DNA from: Dendrobium chrysotoxum
Lineage: Eukaryota > Streptophyta > Magnoliopsida > Asparagales > Orchidaceae
Assembly: GCA_019925795.1 (NCBI GenBank)
Contig: CM034312.1
Location: 22,781,914-22,845,913, forward strand
Reading direction: 5' to 3'
Length of the DNA stretch: 64,000 bases
Under the pieces are notes generated by a model. It saw only the letters and a list, made by a program, of their open reading frames with translations, was not told the origin of the DNA and searched no databases. Of the stretch, positions 1 through 12,549 are shown one piece after another. A program made the position numbers and the translations under genes. The stretch's first letter is position 1, and each line of letters starts with the position of its first letter.

Positions 1-1740
1 ATGCTATGGCATAGAAGGGATGTGCCATAACATTTACTTATCAATTATGAATACAAATATGAATAGCTAATTGGTAAAGATGCAATTTGAAGTAAATGAC
101 AATATGCACATAACCGAAGCATTTGCATTAGATGTGATTTGACACTTCATGAACCATCAGGCTCTATTTAAAACCTTTATTTGGAAGATTTGATCAAATA
201 GGGACAAGCTAAAATTGACTCATAAAGGATTTGAAAATTAAATTTAAAAATAACTCATATTACAATGAAATTTAATAATACTAAAAATATAAGTTAAAAA
301 AATGGAAAATACACAGAGATACATGAATATATAGAGGATGAACATTCCAAAATTTCAAAATATTTAGGATTATATCTAATAAAATATTAATTAAAACTTA
401 AATATCTAATATTTAAAATTCTCCAAAATTTAAAAGAAGTTTTCAATTGAATTTAATTTTAAACAAAAGAGAATAAAAACTGAGAAAAATAAATATTTAT
501 TTGCATTTTTGGAAAAGAAATGAATTTTATATGAATTTTAAAAGTTTTGTTAATTAAAAATACAAATTAAAATCAATTTAAATTAATTTAAATGAAGTAA
601 CGGCGAGAGGGGTAACGGCGGCCCACCCGGTGCAATCTAGTGCTCCGGGATGATACCGCGATAACGGGGGGAGCGACGTGACAGCATCTGCACTGCAGGA
701 TCAATACCGTGTTAACGAGAGAGCAATGATTGCCTATGATTACACCACAAAAATCATTGGCAATCATTGCCAGACGCGGCAATGCGGCACCTCGCGCCAC
801 TTATCCGAGTCAGCAACCTTCGAATGTCGTCGGATCCTCCGCGGTTTGAATCAATGGCCTGGATTGAACTGGATGAGAATTCAAATGATGGAGGCTACTA
901 CGCGGTTGAAATAACCATGAAAATGAGTAGATCAATGGTCCAAATTTTGCACACCTGCATGCACTAACGATAAACCCTAAGAATCAAACAAACACCTCGT
1001 TCTCTCAATCCACTTGGTCAATTTCGATAAAATTTTAAACAGAGCATGGAAACATGAAGAGAATTCATGGGGAAGTGTTCATTTGGGATAAAATCAACTT
1101 TTTAGAAAGCTATTTTAACCCATTTGTTTAGAGCTAAGGTTAGACTTTTACCTTGATCCAACAGATGGACTTGGGAGATTTTTGGTTTTTTTAGCTTGTA
1201 GACTATCCACGAATATTTGTCCAAAAGAAACCAACCACTAAAAATGTCTAGACCGATAGCAAATCGAGATGGATGGAGTTTAGGTTCGATTTGACTGAAG
1301 ATTCACTGCCGGCGGCCACTGACCGGTGGGTTTTTGCCAGGGGAAGGTATAGGTAGGTCTGGAGAGTCAAATAGGAAAGAGTTGGAGGCTAGAGGAGCTC
1401 TGGAAAATGAGGTGTAATTAATGAATCAATATGAGGCCCTTAGGCTCATTTCAACTATAGGGTTCAAAATCAAGGGCCCTGATGCATCAGAGCTTTTCAT
1501 CAAAAGCCAAACACCTGTCCCAAACCATTGGGATGGCAAGGAGAATAGTCGAAAGACCCCATTCCCATTGGGTGCTTTAGGGAAAAGGGGGGACCACTTA
1601 CCATCTTAGGCTAAGCCAGGGCCTAAGCTCAATTTAAAAAGCTTTAGGAGTGCTTTTCACCTGAATAGAACCCCTACAATAGCCTAAGATAGAGGGAAAT
1701 AAAATGGGATTAGGCATTTAACCAAATTAGTTCATTTGAG
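1..1740. other. AT-rich intergenic DNA, no gene seen
   Basis: The first 590 bases are strongly AT-rich and have no readable coding frame. About 590-960 is richer in GC, with short overlapping open frames on both strands that resemble no protein I recognise. No splice-bounded exon, RNA gene or transposon end could be supported. Confidence 0.5.
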
Positions 1741-4560
1741 CTAAGTGTTGATCGTTTGACAAATCAAGCTGGTCAACACTTGATGAGGTGGAAAATGGGA
1801 GGTGTGGGAAGCTTCTTGAAATGAGTTTGAGAAGAGTCAAAGGATTGGAGTCAATATAAGCATGAATGAAATGATGTGGAGGGAAGTTTGACCAAGAGAA
1901 TTAAAGTTGACTAAGTCAAAACTCAATGGGGATTGACTTACTCATGGGATGAGGTGGATTTAAAGCTTGAAGATGGTTTAATTGAATGCATATAGAGGCT
2001 TGACCAAAATCAAGGGAATTTGATCAAGAGATTAGAGCTGACTTGGTCAAATTCAATAATGTTTAACTCATATTGAATTCAAAATCATTTAAACCATGAA
2101 ATGGAACAGGATCAAATATTTGATGGAGTTTGATTGGCTTGAGTTTGGCTGGATGGAGTGATCTAACTTGGAAGGGAAAGATTTGACCAAACTTGGACTA
2201 AGTTGACCAAGTCAACTGTTGACTGAGTCAGCATGTCCAGCCAGATCCAAATCACTGGGGGAGGTTTTCAAAGAAGTTTGGGTGGATTTGAAATTGATCT
2301 AGTGTTTGATTGAGTGAATATAGGGTTATGGTTGATCTGGTCAACCTAGGTTGACCCAGGGTCTGGGTTTAGACTCAACAGATTTGGTTTAATCAAAGGA
2401 AGCTAGTGGGGTGCTCTCATAGGCTGGATTGGTCATTTCAGCCAAATCGACTATTTGGACCCTTAAGGGGCCATTTGGTCAATCAGGGTTGACTTGGTCA
2501 ACTAGGTCAAACCAAAGCCTGGGTTTGGGTCCAATGCACTTCTAATGATGTTTAGGATGCATTGGAGAAAGTTTCAAGGATTGGATTGACAATATCATGT
2601 TGAATTCATTTGGGGAAAGTCCAAATTTGCCCTTAAAAAGCATTTTGATCATTTTGACCCCTGATCAATTCTGGGTCAAACTGGGTCCAGCAAAGTGTGG
2701 ATTACTGGTCAACATGTCCCCAAGGTCAAAGGTCATTGGTAGGATCAAAGGTCTTGGGGAAGGCCCCAGGGTCAAATTCCACATGGTGACAAGTCCAGTG
2801 GCATAGGCTGTAAATATTTGAAGGTTTTACAGCCTTTAGAAATAAATTCAGTTTCTTGGGTTAGAGACCTCAGAATGGACTCAAATTTAGAGGGTTGACC
2901 CTAGAAACATGTCCAATCAATATATAATTGATTGACCATGGTTCAAAGGTCATTTGGAGGGAGTTCAAAGGGACTGATTACCCAAAAAATGATTTAAGGA
3001 CCTAGGTCCTAAACCATGGATTTTAACTTAGAGTTTTAGATTTAGATGAAATTCTGGACCTGGTTGATGGGTTTGAGTTTTCCATACCAATCACAATCAA
3101 GTGAATGGTTGGAGTTGATTGCATAAGATTTGATGTTTGATTGAGGTTGAGTTAGGGTCTGAGGTTGAAGATTGAGCTAGAGTTTGAACTGGATTTAATT
3201 AGGGATCTGGACTGGAGTTTGATCAGGATCTATCTAACTTATAGGTGGATAACTATAAGTCATCAGATTATTAGAGAGAGGATTGAATTGGTCCTGATGA
3301 GCTCATACAAGAATGAGGTCAACACCTGGATCAGGTGGTTATGCAGTAGAGGAGACAGGATGTATAAGGAGGAAGTGCCCATGGATCATTTTCACATGGA
3401 GGGGACTACAAGCAATTCATGGGTTAACCAGGAGGTGGGTTGGGTCGGGTCAGCATTCAGGATGCTTCTAGAGTGAATTGAAGTGGCTGGATGAGCCTAA
3501 GTTCCGCTAGGCAAGCTGGGTTAGTCGAGTTGACCACTAGGGAAAGTTAAATTCTTAAGTTGATTAGTTTGACTAGTCAACTTATCAAAGACTGATTAGG
3601 TGGAACCTAGGTGGTGTCTAGGTGCTGGTGGGATGGTTTACAAGGGGTCTAAAGGGATGGATTTAATATGTGAGTGAAGGGGTCATTGTATGGTGGGTTT
3701 GGCCACCCATGGTGGTGGTTTGACCAAGTCAAACCCACCATGGGTTGACCTATAGTGGACTTGGGGAGGTTGAGGATATGTAGAGGAGTGGTCTTGAGGG
3801 TTTGATGCAGCTTAGATTTGATTGCATGTAGTGAACTGACCATATGTTAACTTGATTTGAGCAGAATCATGCTCAGTTGACCAAATCAATTGATGACTAG
3901 GTTAGGGTGATGAGTCATGCTCAATTCATTAGAAATGATGTTTGGAGAGATTTGGTGGAAATCAAGATCCAGATGGAGTTGAGTTGGAGGTAATTAAAGT
4001 GTATGAGCAGTTGAGCTAGCTCAATTAATCAAGCTGATCAATCACTTGCTTAGAGAGCCAGCGATGAGTAATTAGATATGTGGGGAATCCTAATAAAGAG
4101 GTTTAAGCATGACTGAAGTCAGAAAGCTAGTACATTGTACTAGACAAAGTATTGGGCCACCTGGCTGCAATGCAAGGCTGCAATTATCCAGGTAGTTGAG
4201 GTTGATGTATGTTGGATGATTGAAAGCTAATTGAGTATATGATTGGTTGCATGTCATTAATTAAAGATTGGATATTGAAGAATAATTGACTAATTGACTG
4301 TTGAAAGTGCAGGCCTGCAAAATTCATTGATTGGTTGACTGATTGATTATAATATTGATTGCTAGTTGGATGATTGATTGAACATAGAACTGATTGTATG
4401 TATTGATTGATTGAGTGCTGGAAGATTTACAACTGGGTGACTGTCAACCACCAGATCACACTCAGGAGTCTGGATAGGTCCTAATGACCTCATACAAAAA
4501 TGAGGTCAACAATTGGGTCGCTAGCTCTCTCGATGGTATCATCAGTTGCCATTATTATTT
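1741..4560. repeat. TTGAC/GTCAA-dense noncoding repeat region
   Basis: The pentamer TTGAC or its complement GTCAA recurs throughout, often as palindrome-like pairs such as GTTGACTTGGTCAAC. By hand I count roughly 25-30 in 1741-2940, where two or three would be expected by chance. Short segments recur: the phrase around 3290-3330 (a TGA-rich stretch, then GAGGTCAACA) reappears near 4480-4515. From about 4310 to 4430 the sequence becomes imperfect GATT/TGATTGATTG repeats. No long open frame is convincing. TTGAC is the core of the plant W-box bound by WRKY factors, but here the density looks like repeat-family composition; a regulatory role is only speculation. Confidence 0.55.
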
Positions 4561-5813
4561 GCAACAAGGCATTTATGAGCTCCCTCGACTTTCCTTTTGG
4601 TTTGTCTCTCCTACTAGATTAATAATTAATTGGTGAATTGATGAATTAAAATGTAATGTTTTTTTTTTTTTCTCATTATATCATCATAGAATAGTTTTTG
4701 CTCTCAAATTCATGATAGAAGCACATGTTTGCTTTAAGCTTTTATATAATTCAATCTTTCAAGGTGCATGGAGCTTTAGGAGAGTTTTGTATTTAGGTTT
4801 GCTCCATTTCACTTCAGGACAACTATGATTTGGGTCAAAAATGAATGAAACCATTCAGTTAACTATACTTGTTTTAGATTGTTAGGTTTGAGTTATAACT
4901 TTTATTACCTAACCTCTAAATTTTATTTGAATTGGGATTGAGTTACAAAGAATGTAAGGCCTGATCAAACCTAATAAAAAATGAACCAAGCAATCCTGAA
5001 ATATTCTCTTTTAAGATGGCATGGTTACTTAAAAAAGTTCAGAATAATCAAATCCTTAATGTGACAAATAAATTGTAACCATAAACATATATCTTATGGG
5101 TTTATTGTAGCTAACTAAGAAATTTAACTATTACAATCAGATCTTATGGGTTTATTGTAGTTAGGTGTGAAGACAGTGAAACATATAACTTATTTCCACT
5201 GTAATTCAACCTTTATTTGTTTGGCATGATGGAAGTTGCCCTTCCCTTTTTTTGGTTTTTAAATTTTCAGAAAAAAATAAATCTATAAGCATATACCATT
5301 ATGTTAGCAATAATAAATACCTATAACAAATATAAAAAGAATAGAACATATGATCTAAAACAAATGCTCAACATAAGCCAACTAAGATGAAGCATGCATA
5401 TCAAATTGGAGCTCACTAAAAGAGTCAAGAAGGTAAGAATCCATTAGGTACCTTCCCAGTTGAGTTAGATTAGCATGCAAAACCACATTGGGTAACAGGA
5501 TGAATATGCCTAGCATGCTGAAGTTATTATAATTTTTGGATATTTAGTCACTATTTTTGTTGACGTTGCATTAGATTTTATTCCAGTTGGATATGAATTC
5601 AAGAAATTGTAGATTAAGTTGGCCATTGTGGATGACTTGGTGTCTGTTGATAATCTCATTGAGATATGCAATTCACTTTGGTATGTTGGTTGGGAGCTTT
5701 GGCTATCAATCAAGAGATCTTGGATTCGAGTCTTTCGTATATGATGTGTATGAGTTTGCCTTAAGTGGCCTAAATGTCCCCCCAAAAAAGAGGACAACCT
5801 AACCTCCGAGCCT
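4561..5813. other. Unique left-contig sequence, no gene seen
   Basis: AT-rich DNA with a poly-T run near 4660. Overlapping short frames on both strands at 5510-5800 look accidental. This stretch occurs once and abuts the duplicated block that starts at 5814. Confidence 0.4.
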
Positions 5814-8800
5814 ATAAATGAGTAGATTTATAGTTGTGAAATTGTTGCATTTAACAAAATCCATATGCTTGTGCTCACATATTAAATTATTTGCCATATC
5901 ATTTTCAATAGGAACTTTCATTTTTCTCCTATTGTTTTACTGACACTCGCTATAATTTTGTTATTCCTTGAGGAGATAGCTACAGTGGCTGATAAATTGA
6001 GAGATGCAGTGTCATAAGATTACTATGTTAAGTATTGGTTCATGTTTTCCACCTTGTATCAGAATTATGGTCCTTCTTTAAGAATTTTGTATTGAATGAG
6101 CTACTAAATGTATTTTTGATGTGTTTATTCACCAATATATATCGTTGAATTGCAGATGGTCAATTAAACTTTATGAGAAACTTGTCTTTTGCAATGTAAC
6201 CTGCTTTTTGGATATCATTAGTAGATTTTGCTCATTTTTCTAACTAATTTTCTGCTGTGGCTGTGCTGATTTGATTAGAGCTGCAAGAAAAATTAATCAA
6301 TTGATGAATGTTATTTATTCATATAAATTTTATTTATATTTTGACTGATATGATTGATAAATTCTCCTTCAGCCAATGTGATATTGATTCAATTCAAATT
6401 ATTTTTCTAAGTTCCTTCTAATATTGATAGATTATTTTCCTCAAAAAATTATTATACTAAAAGCACCCAAAGTTAGTTTGAAACTCAAATAACTATTCTA
6501 TTAAATTCTATCCAATGGATAATTATAATATTATGTAAAGTATAACATTTGTCAACAAGTTATACTATTTTATTATAATAATTCTATTCAATACAATATA
6601 ATAGAATAAAAGATAATATAAATAATCATTATTATAATTATTTTTATTGATATCTTATTAATTCATGTAAGTAAAAAATTATAATTTTATATTTTTTAAC
6701 ATCTATTTTATTTTTTAAAGTTTTATTGCAATTTTAATAATATATATAATGGTCCACAATCAGTCACATCAAAATTAAACCAACAGTTTTTTAAGACATT
6801 TAATACAATTAAATTCAACTCTGATATCACCGAGTTTTTTTAGTTGTAGCATTCATATCGCCTCTATGGTGACAGCTAACAAAACGTTAAATCTATTGAC
6901 AAAGAAATAAAGTGAAATTTATTTTGCATTAAAAAATATATCATACAAAATGTCAAAAATGATATGCCATAGAATATTTATCTTTTTTTTTTTTTTTGGA
7001 AAAATTGGGCTTAGCCCGTATATTGATAAACCAACAAAGTTATAAAAATAATAGCTCCAAAGATAAAAAGGGAGCAAGCTCAACATAGCCAAAAAAGAAG
7101 AGCAAGAGCCAAAAAGGTGACAATCAGCAAAAGAGCATGAAAGAAGGCATACAGCAGCTTAGACCGATTGAAAAAGCAGAGAGGAGGATCTCAACTAACA
7201 AAGATCCCCCAAAGCCAGGACTCAAGATTCAAACCAATAAGTTATAATGAACATCCAACATCCCCTGGTTGCCCGCAGGCCGTCCTAGGGGAAGCCTGAA
7301 AAAAGGGCACATCATCGTCCAAGGCTTATACCCGATCAGGCAAAAACGAAATCCAAAAACATTGGCGCTCGCGAGTACACCCAGGCAACCAAAACCAACA
7401 TGAGGTGCACATCATTACAAAAGTGACATGTAATGATCAGAATTTTTCCACTTGCTAATTTTTGAGAAAACCGCTTTTTTAATTCTTAAAGAGATTGTCG
7501 CTGAACAGACGTTGGTATTGCCATATCTCCTTTCATTTCTTTCCTTCCAAATGAAATATATAGTGCAGCAAACAATGAGATAGTAAAAACTTTTAGTGCC
7601 AATATCAATTTGATCCTTATCTGAAATCCAACTCAGCAATTGAAGAAATGACGGTCTTAAAGCAAGTCAGATGTACCCACAATAAGGCTGACCAAAACTG
7701 CATAAGAGTAATTGCATTCAAAGAAAAGGTGGGCAGTGGTTTCCCTGTGTAAATGGCAAAGGGGGCAGCAAAGGTCAATCTGAATGTTTCTCATAATCAA
7801 TGCCTCAGCAGTTTTGAGACCGCCAACAAGTGATAACCAGGCAAAAGATGAAAACCTCAGCACATACTTTTTATGCCAAATCTGATTATGCCACGAGCAA
7901 ATAGGGTGTTCATGATAATACTTCATGAGAAACTTAGCAAAGGAACCAGCAGAAGAATCATCCCAAAGTAAAGAGATGGACAAGTGTTCATGTATAGGAA
8001 TGGCATTTATAACATTTGCAACATATCAAGAAGTAGACTGGGGTAAACTCCATAATTTTCCAGCGATCAGGTCTTTCACCTTAGCATTTGCATCAAAAAG
8101 ATGCAGAAAATCACTTCCACCAATAAGAGAGTCAAGAGTAGAATTTTCACACCAGTGATCCCATTGAAGAGATATGTTTGAGGAAGGATTCACTATGAAC
8201 TTAAAGGAGGGCCTAGCCATTGCTGCAGTCAAACAAATAGCATTCCAGTGCTTAGTGGCGAAAGATGGAGTAGGCCGCCAAGGTGATAAGTATCTCAAAA
8301 TAAACCAAGAGGAGAGGGGGGAGTTACTGTTATACATTCTGCAGATAACCGAGCAGTTGAAAGCGAATTGAAGAGCAGAAAGAGAAGGTAGACCCAATCC
8401 ACCATAGATTCTAGGCTTACAAACTTTGTCCCATGAAACCAGTCTCAATTTCTTGACAGCAAAAATGTCCCCAAAAAACAAAAATCTGGAAGAAAGCTTC
8501 CTGATGGTTTTAATGACAGTTTTGGGTAGGATGGCTCCCCTAATCCAGTATGCAATAATGTTCTGAATAGTAAATTCAGGTATTGTAGTCTCCCAGCAAA
8601 GGAGAGGAGGTTGGCTTTCCAACCATTCAGTTTTTTGGTAATGCAATCCAACAATGACAGAAAATCAGCCAGAACATGCTTTTTAAAGGATAGTGGTATA
8701 CCTAAGTAAGTGAATTGAGTGCTATGACTGGGTATAGATAAAGCATTACAAATGGCCTGCTGGTTGGTAAGACTATTAGGGGTCAAAATAGAACTTTTCT

Positions 8801-8931
8801 CAAAATTAACGTGAAGACTAGTAGAGTTGGCGAAGCTGCTCAAAATATCAGAGAGTTTGTGGCAATTACCCACATCAGTTTTCCAAAAATGAGGAGGACA
8901 TCAGCATAAAGTAGATGCGTCAATTTGAAAC
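5814..8931. repeat. Copy A of a 3118-bp near-identical duplication (left of gap)
   Basis: Base 5814 begins the same sequence that begins at 9432, immediately after the N run. The match continues to 8931, the last base before the N run, which equals 12549. Both copies span 3118 bp, with scattered substitutions and a few small indels, for example around 6600-6660 against 10220-10265 and around 7380 against 10985-11015. The block covers non-transposon DNA (5814-6984) as well as the 3' part of a LINE, so it is not simply two insertions of one element. The placement, ending at one contig end and starting at the other, is that of an unmerged overlap between contigs. Confidence 0.9.
6985..8931 (-). 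mobile_element. L1-type LINE, 3' part (copy A, cut by the assembly gap)
   Basis: This is the same element as the 3' part of the LINE at 10589-16107. A plus-strand poly-T run near 6985-6998 is the poly(A) tail of a minus-strand LINE. It is followed by decayed reverse-transcriptase thumb and zf-RVT-like coding (frames at 7657-7983, 8026-8646 and 8445-8873) up to the gap. The sequence just before the gap encodes the YADV version of the catalytic motif, as in the other copy. It is probably the alternative haplotype or a redundant contig end rather than a second insertion. Confidence 0.85.
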
Positions 8932-9431
8932 NNNNNNNNNNNNNNNNNNNNNNNNNNNNNNNNNNNNNNNNNNNNNNNNNNNNNNNNNNNNNNNNNNNNN
9001 NNNNNNNNNNNNNNNNNNNNNNNNNNNNNNNNNNNNNNNNNNNNNNNNNNNNNNNNNNNNNNNNNNNNNNNNNNNNNNNNNNNNNNNNNNNNNNNNNNNN
9101 NNNNNNNNNNNNNNNNNNNNNNNNNNNNNNNNNNNNNNNNNNNNNNNNNNNNNNNNNNNNNNNNNNNNNNNNNNNNNNNNNNNNNNNNNNNNNNNNNNNN
9201 NNNNNNNNNNNNNNNNNNNNNNNNNNNNNNNNNNNNNNNNNNNNNNNNNNNNNNNNNNNNNNNNNNNNNNNNNNNNNNNNNNNNNNNNNNNNNNNNNNNN
9301 NNNNNNNNNNNNNNNNNNNNNNNNNNNNNNNNNNNNNNNNNNNNNNNNNNNNNNNNNNNNNNNNNNNNNNNNNNNNNNNNNNNNNNNNNNNNNNNNNNNN
9401 NNNNNNNNNNNNNNNNNNNNNNNNNNNNNNN
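8932..9431. other. Assembly gap of exactly 500 N
   Basis: All bases are N. A round number of N is usually a placeholder of unknown size. Any reading frame drawn across it is meaningless. The flanks are two copies of the same sequence, so the true gap may be zero or negative. Confidence 0.98.
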
Positions 9432-12400
9432 ATAAATGAGTAGATTTATAGTTGTGAAATTGTTGCATTTAACAAAATCCATATGCTTGTGCTCACATAT
9501 TAAATTATTTGCCATATCATTTTCAATAGGAACTTTCATTTTTCTCCTATTGTTTTACTGACACTCGCTATAATTTTGTTATTCCTTGAGGAGATAGCTA
9601 TAGTGGCTGATAAATTGAGAGATACAGTGTCATAAGATTACTATGCTAAGTATTGCTTCACTTTTTCCACCTTGTATCAGAACTATGGTCCTTCTTTAAG
9701 AATTTTGTATTGAATGAGCTACTAAATGTATTTTTGATGCGTTTATTCACCAATATGTATCGCTGAATTGCATATGGTCAATTAAACTTTATGAGAAACT
9801 TGTCTTTTGCAATGTAACCTGCTTTTTGGATATCATTAGTAGATTTTGCTCATTTTTCTAACTAATTTTCTGCTGTGGCTGTGCTGATTTGATTAGAGCT
9901 GCAAGAAAAATTAATCAATTGATGAATGTTATTTATTCATATAAATTTTATTTATATTTTGGTTGATATGATTGATAAACTCTCCTTCAGCCAATGTGAT
10001 ATTGATTCAATTCAAATTATTTTTCTAAGTTCCTTCTAATGTTGATAGATTATTTTCCTCAAAAAATTATTATACTAAAAGCACCCAAAGTTAGTTTGAA
10101 ACTCAAATAACTATTCTATTAAATTCAATCCAATGGATAATTATAATATTATGTATAGTGTAACATTTGTCAACAAGTTATACTATTTTATTATAATAAT
10201 TCTATTCAATTCAATATAATAGAATCAAAGATGATATAAATAATTATTTTTATTGATATTCTTATTAATTCATGTAAGTAAAAAATTATAATTTTATATT
10301 TTTTAACATCTATTTTATTTTTTAAAGTTTTATTGCAATTTTAATAATATATATAATGGTCCACAATCAGTCACATCAAAATTAAACCAACAGTTTTTTA
10401 AGACATTTAATACAATTAAATTCAACTCTGATATCACCGAGTTTTTTAGTTGTAGCATTCATATCGCCTCTATGGTGACAGCCAACAAAACGTTAAATCT
10501 ATTGACAAAGAAATAAAGTGAAATTTATTTTGCATTAAAAAATATCATACAAAATGTCAAAAATGATATGCCATAGAATATTTATCTTTTTTTTTTTTTT
10601 TTGGAAAATTGGGCTTAGCCCGTATATTGATAATCCAACAAAGTTACAAAATAATAGCTCCAAAGATAAAAAGGGAGCAAGCTCAACAGAGCCAAAAAAG
10701 AAGAGCAAGAGCCAAAAAGGTGACAATCAACAAAAGAGCATGAAAGAAGGCATACAGCAGCTTAGACCGATTGAAAAAGCAGAGAGGAGGATCTCAACTA
10801 ACAAAGATCCCCCAAAGCCAGGACTCAGGATTCAAACCAATAAGTTATAATGAACATCCAACATCCCTGGTTGCCCGCAGGCTGTCCTAGGGGAAGCCTG
10901 AAAAAAGGGCACATCATCGTCCAAGGCTTATACCCGATCAGGCAAAAACGAAATCCAAAAACATTGGCGCTCACGAGTACACTCAGGCAACAAAATTGAA
11001 GGCAACCAAAACCAACATGAGGCGCACATCATTACAGAAGTGCCATGTAATGATCAGAATTTTTCCACTTGCTAATTTTTGAGAAAACCGCTTTTTTAAT
11101 TCTTAAAGAGATTGTCGCTGAACAGACATTGGTATTTTCATATCTCCTTTCATTTCATTCCTTCCAAATGAAATATATAGTGCAGCAAACAATGAGATAG
11201 TAAAAACTTTTAGTGCCAATATCAATTTGATCCTTATCTGAAATCCAACTCAGCAATTGAAGAAATGACGGTCTTAAAAGCAAGTCAGATGTACCCACAA
11301 TAAGGCTGACCAAAACTGCATAAGAGTAATTGCATTCAAAGAAAAGGTGGGCATGGTTTCCCTTTGTAAATGGCAAAGGGGGCAGCAAAGGACAATCTGA
11401 ATGTTTCTCATAATCAATGCCTCAGCAGTTTTGAGACCGCCAACAAGTGATAACCATGCAAAAGATGAAAACCTCAGCACATACTTTTTATGCCAAATCT
11501 GATTATGCCACGAGCAAATAGGGTGTTCATGATAATACTTCATGAGAAACTTAGCAAAGGAACCCACAGAAGAATCATCCCAAAGTAAAGAGATGGACAA
11601 GTGTTCATGTATAGGAATGGCATTTATAACATTTGCAACATGTCAAGAAGTAGACTGGGGTAAACTCCATAATTTTCCAGCGATCAGGTCTTTCACCTTA
11701 GCATTTGCATCAAAAAGATGCAGAAAATCACTTCCACCAATAAGAGAGTCAAGAGTAGAATTTTCACACCAGTGATCCCATTGAAGAGATATGTTTGAGG
11801 AAGGATTCACTATGAACTTAAAGGAGGGCCTAGCCATTGCTGCAGTCAAACAAATTGCATTCCAGTGCTTAGTGGCGAAAGATGGAGTAGGCCGCCAAGG
11901 TGATAAGTATCTCAAAATAAGCCAAGAGGAGAGGGGGGAGTTACTGTTATACATTCTGCAGATAACCGAGCAATTGAAAGCGAATTGAAGAGCAGAAAGA
12001 GAAGGTAGACCCAATCCACCATAGATTCTAGGCTTGCAAACTTTGTCCCATGAAACCAGTCTCAATTTCTTGACAGCAAAAATGTCCCCAAAAATCAAAA
12101 ATCTGGAAGAAAGCTTCCTAATGGTTTTAATGACAGTTTTGGGTAGGATGGCTCCCCTAATCCAGTATGCAATAATGTTCTGAATAGTAAATTCAGGTAT
12201 TGTAGTCTCCCAGCAAAGGAGAGGAGGTTGGCTTTCCAACCATTCAGTTTTTTGGTAATGCAATCCAACAATGGCAGAAAATCAGCCAGAACATGCTTTT
12301 TAAAGGATAGTGGTATACCTAAGTAAGTGAATTGAGTGCTATGATTGGGTATAGATAAAGCATTACAAATGGCCTGCTGGTTGGTAAGACTATTAGGGGT

Positions 12401-12549
12401 CAAAACAGAACTTTTCTCAAAATTAACGTGAAGACTAGTAGAGTTGGCGAAGCTGCTCAAAATATCAGAGAGTTTGTGGCAATTACCCACATCAGGTTTT
12501 CCAAAAATGAGGAGGACATCAGCATAAAGTAGATGCGTCAATTTGAAAC
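9432..12549. repeat. Copy B of the 3118-bp duplication (right of gap)
   Basis: Starts at the first base after the N run and matches 5814-8931. Unlike copy A it runs on into the full LINE. If the overlap is an assembly artefact, the real locus is the left contig to 5813 followed directly by this copy. Confidence 0.9.
10578..10588. repeat. Candidate target-site duplication, 3' side of the L1 LINE
   Basis: The 11-mer ATATTTATCTT lies immediately outside the poly-T tail and recurs at 16108-16118, at the other end of the element. The sequence is low in complexity, so the match is suggestive only. Confidence 0.45.

Noticed and set aside
1741..4560. Calling the TTGAC-rich block a WRKY-controlled promoter region
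   Set aside because: No gene start lies nearby, and the density extends over almost 3 kb, which fits repeat composition better than regulation.
6985..8931. A second independent insertion of the L1 LINE
   Set aside because: The flanking non-LINE DNA is duplicated together with it, so it is the same insertion seen twice.
8901..9539. Long open frames across the N run on both strands
   Set aside because: They exist only because N is not read as a stop.
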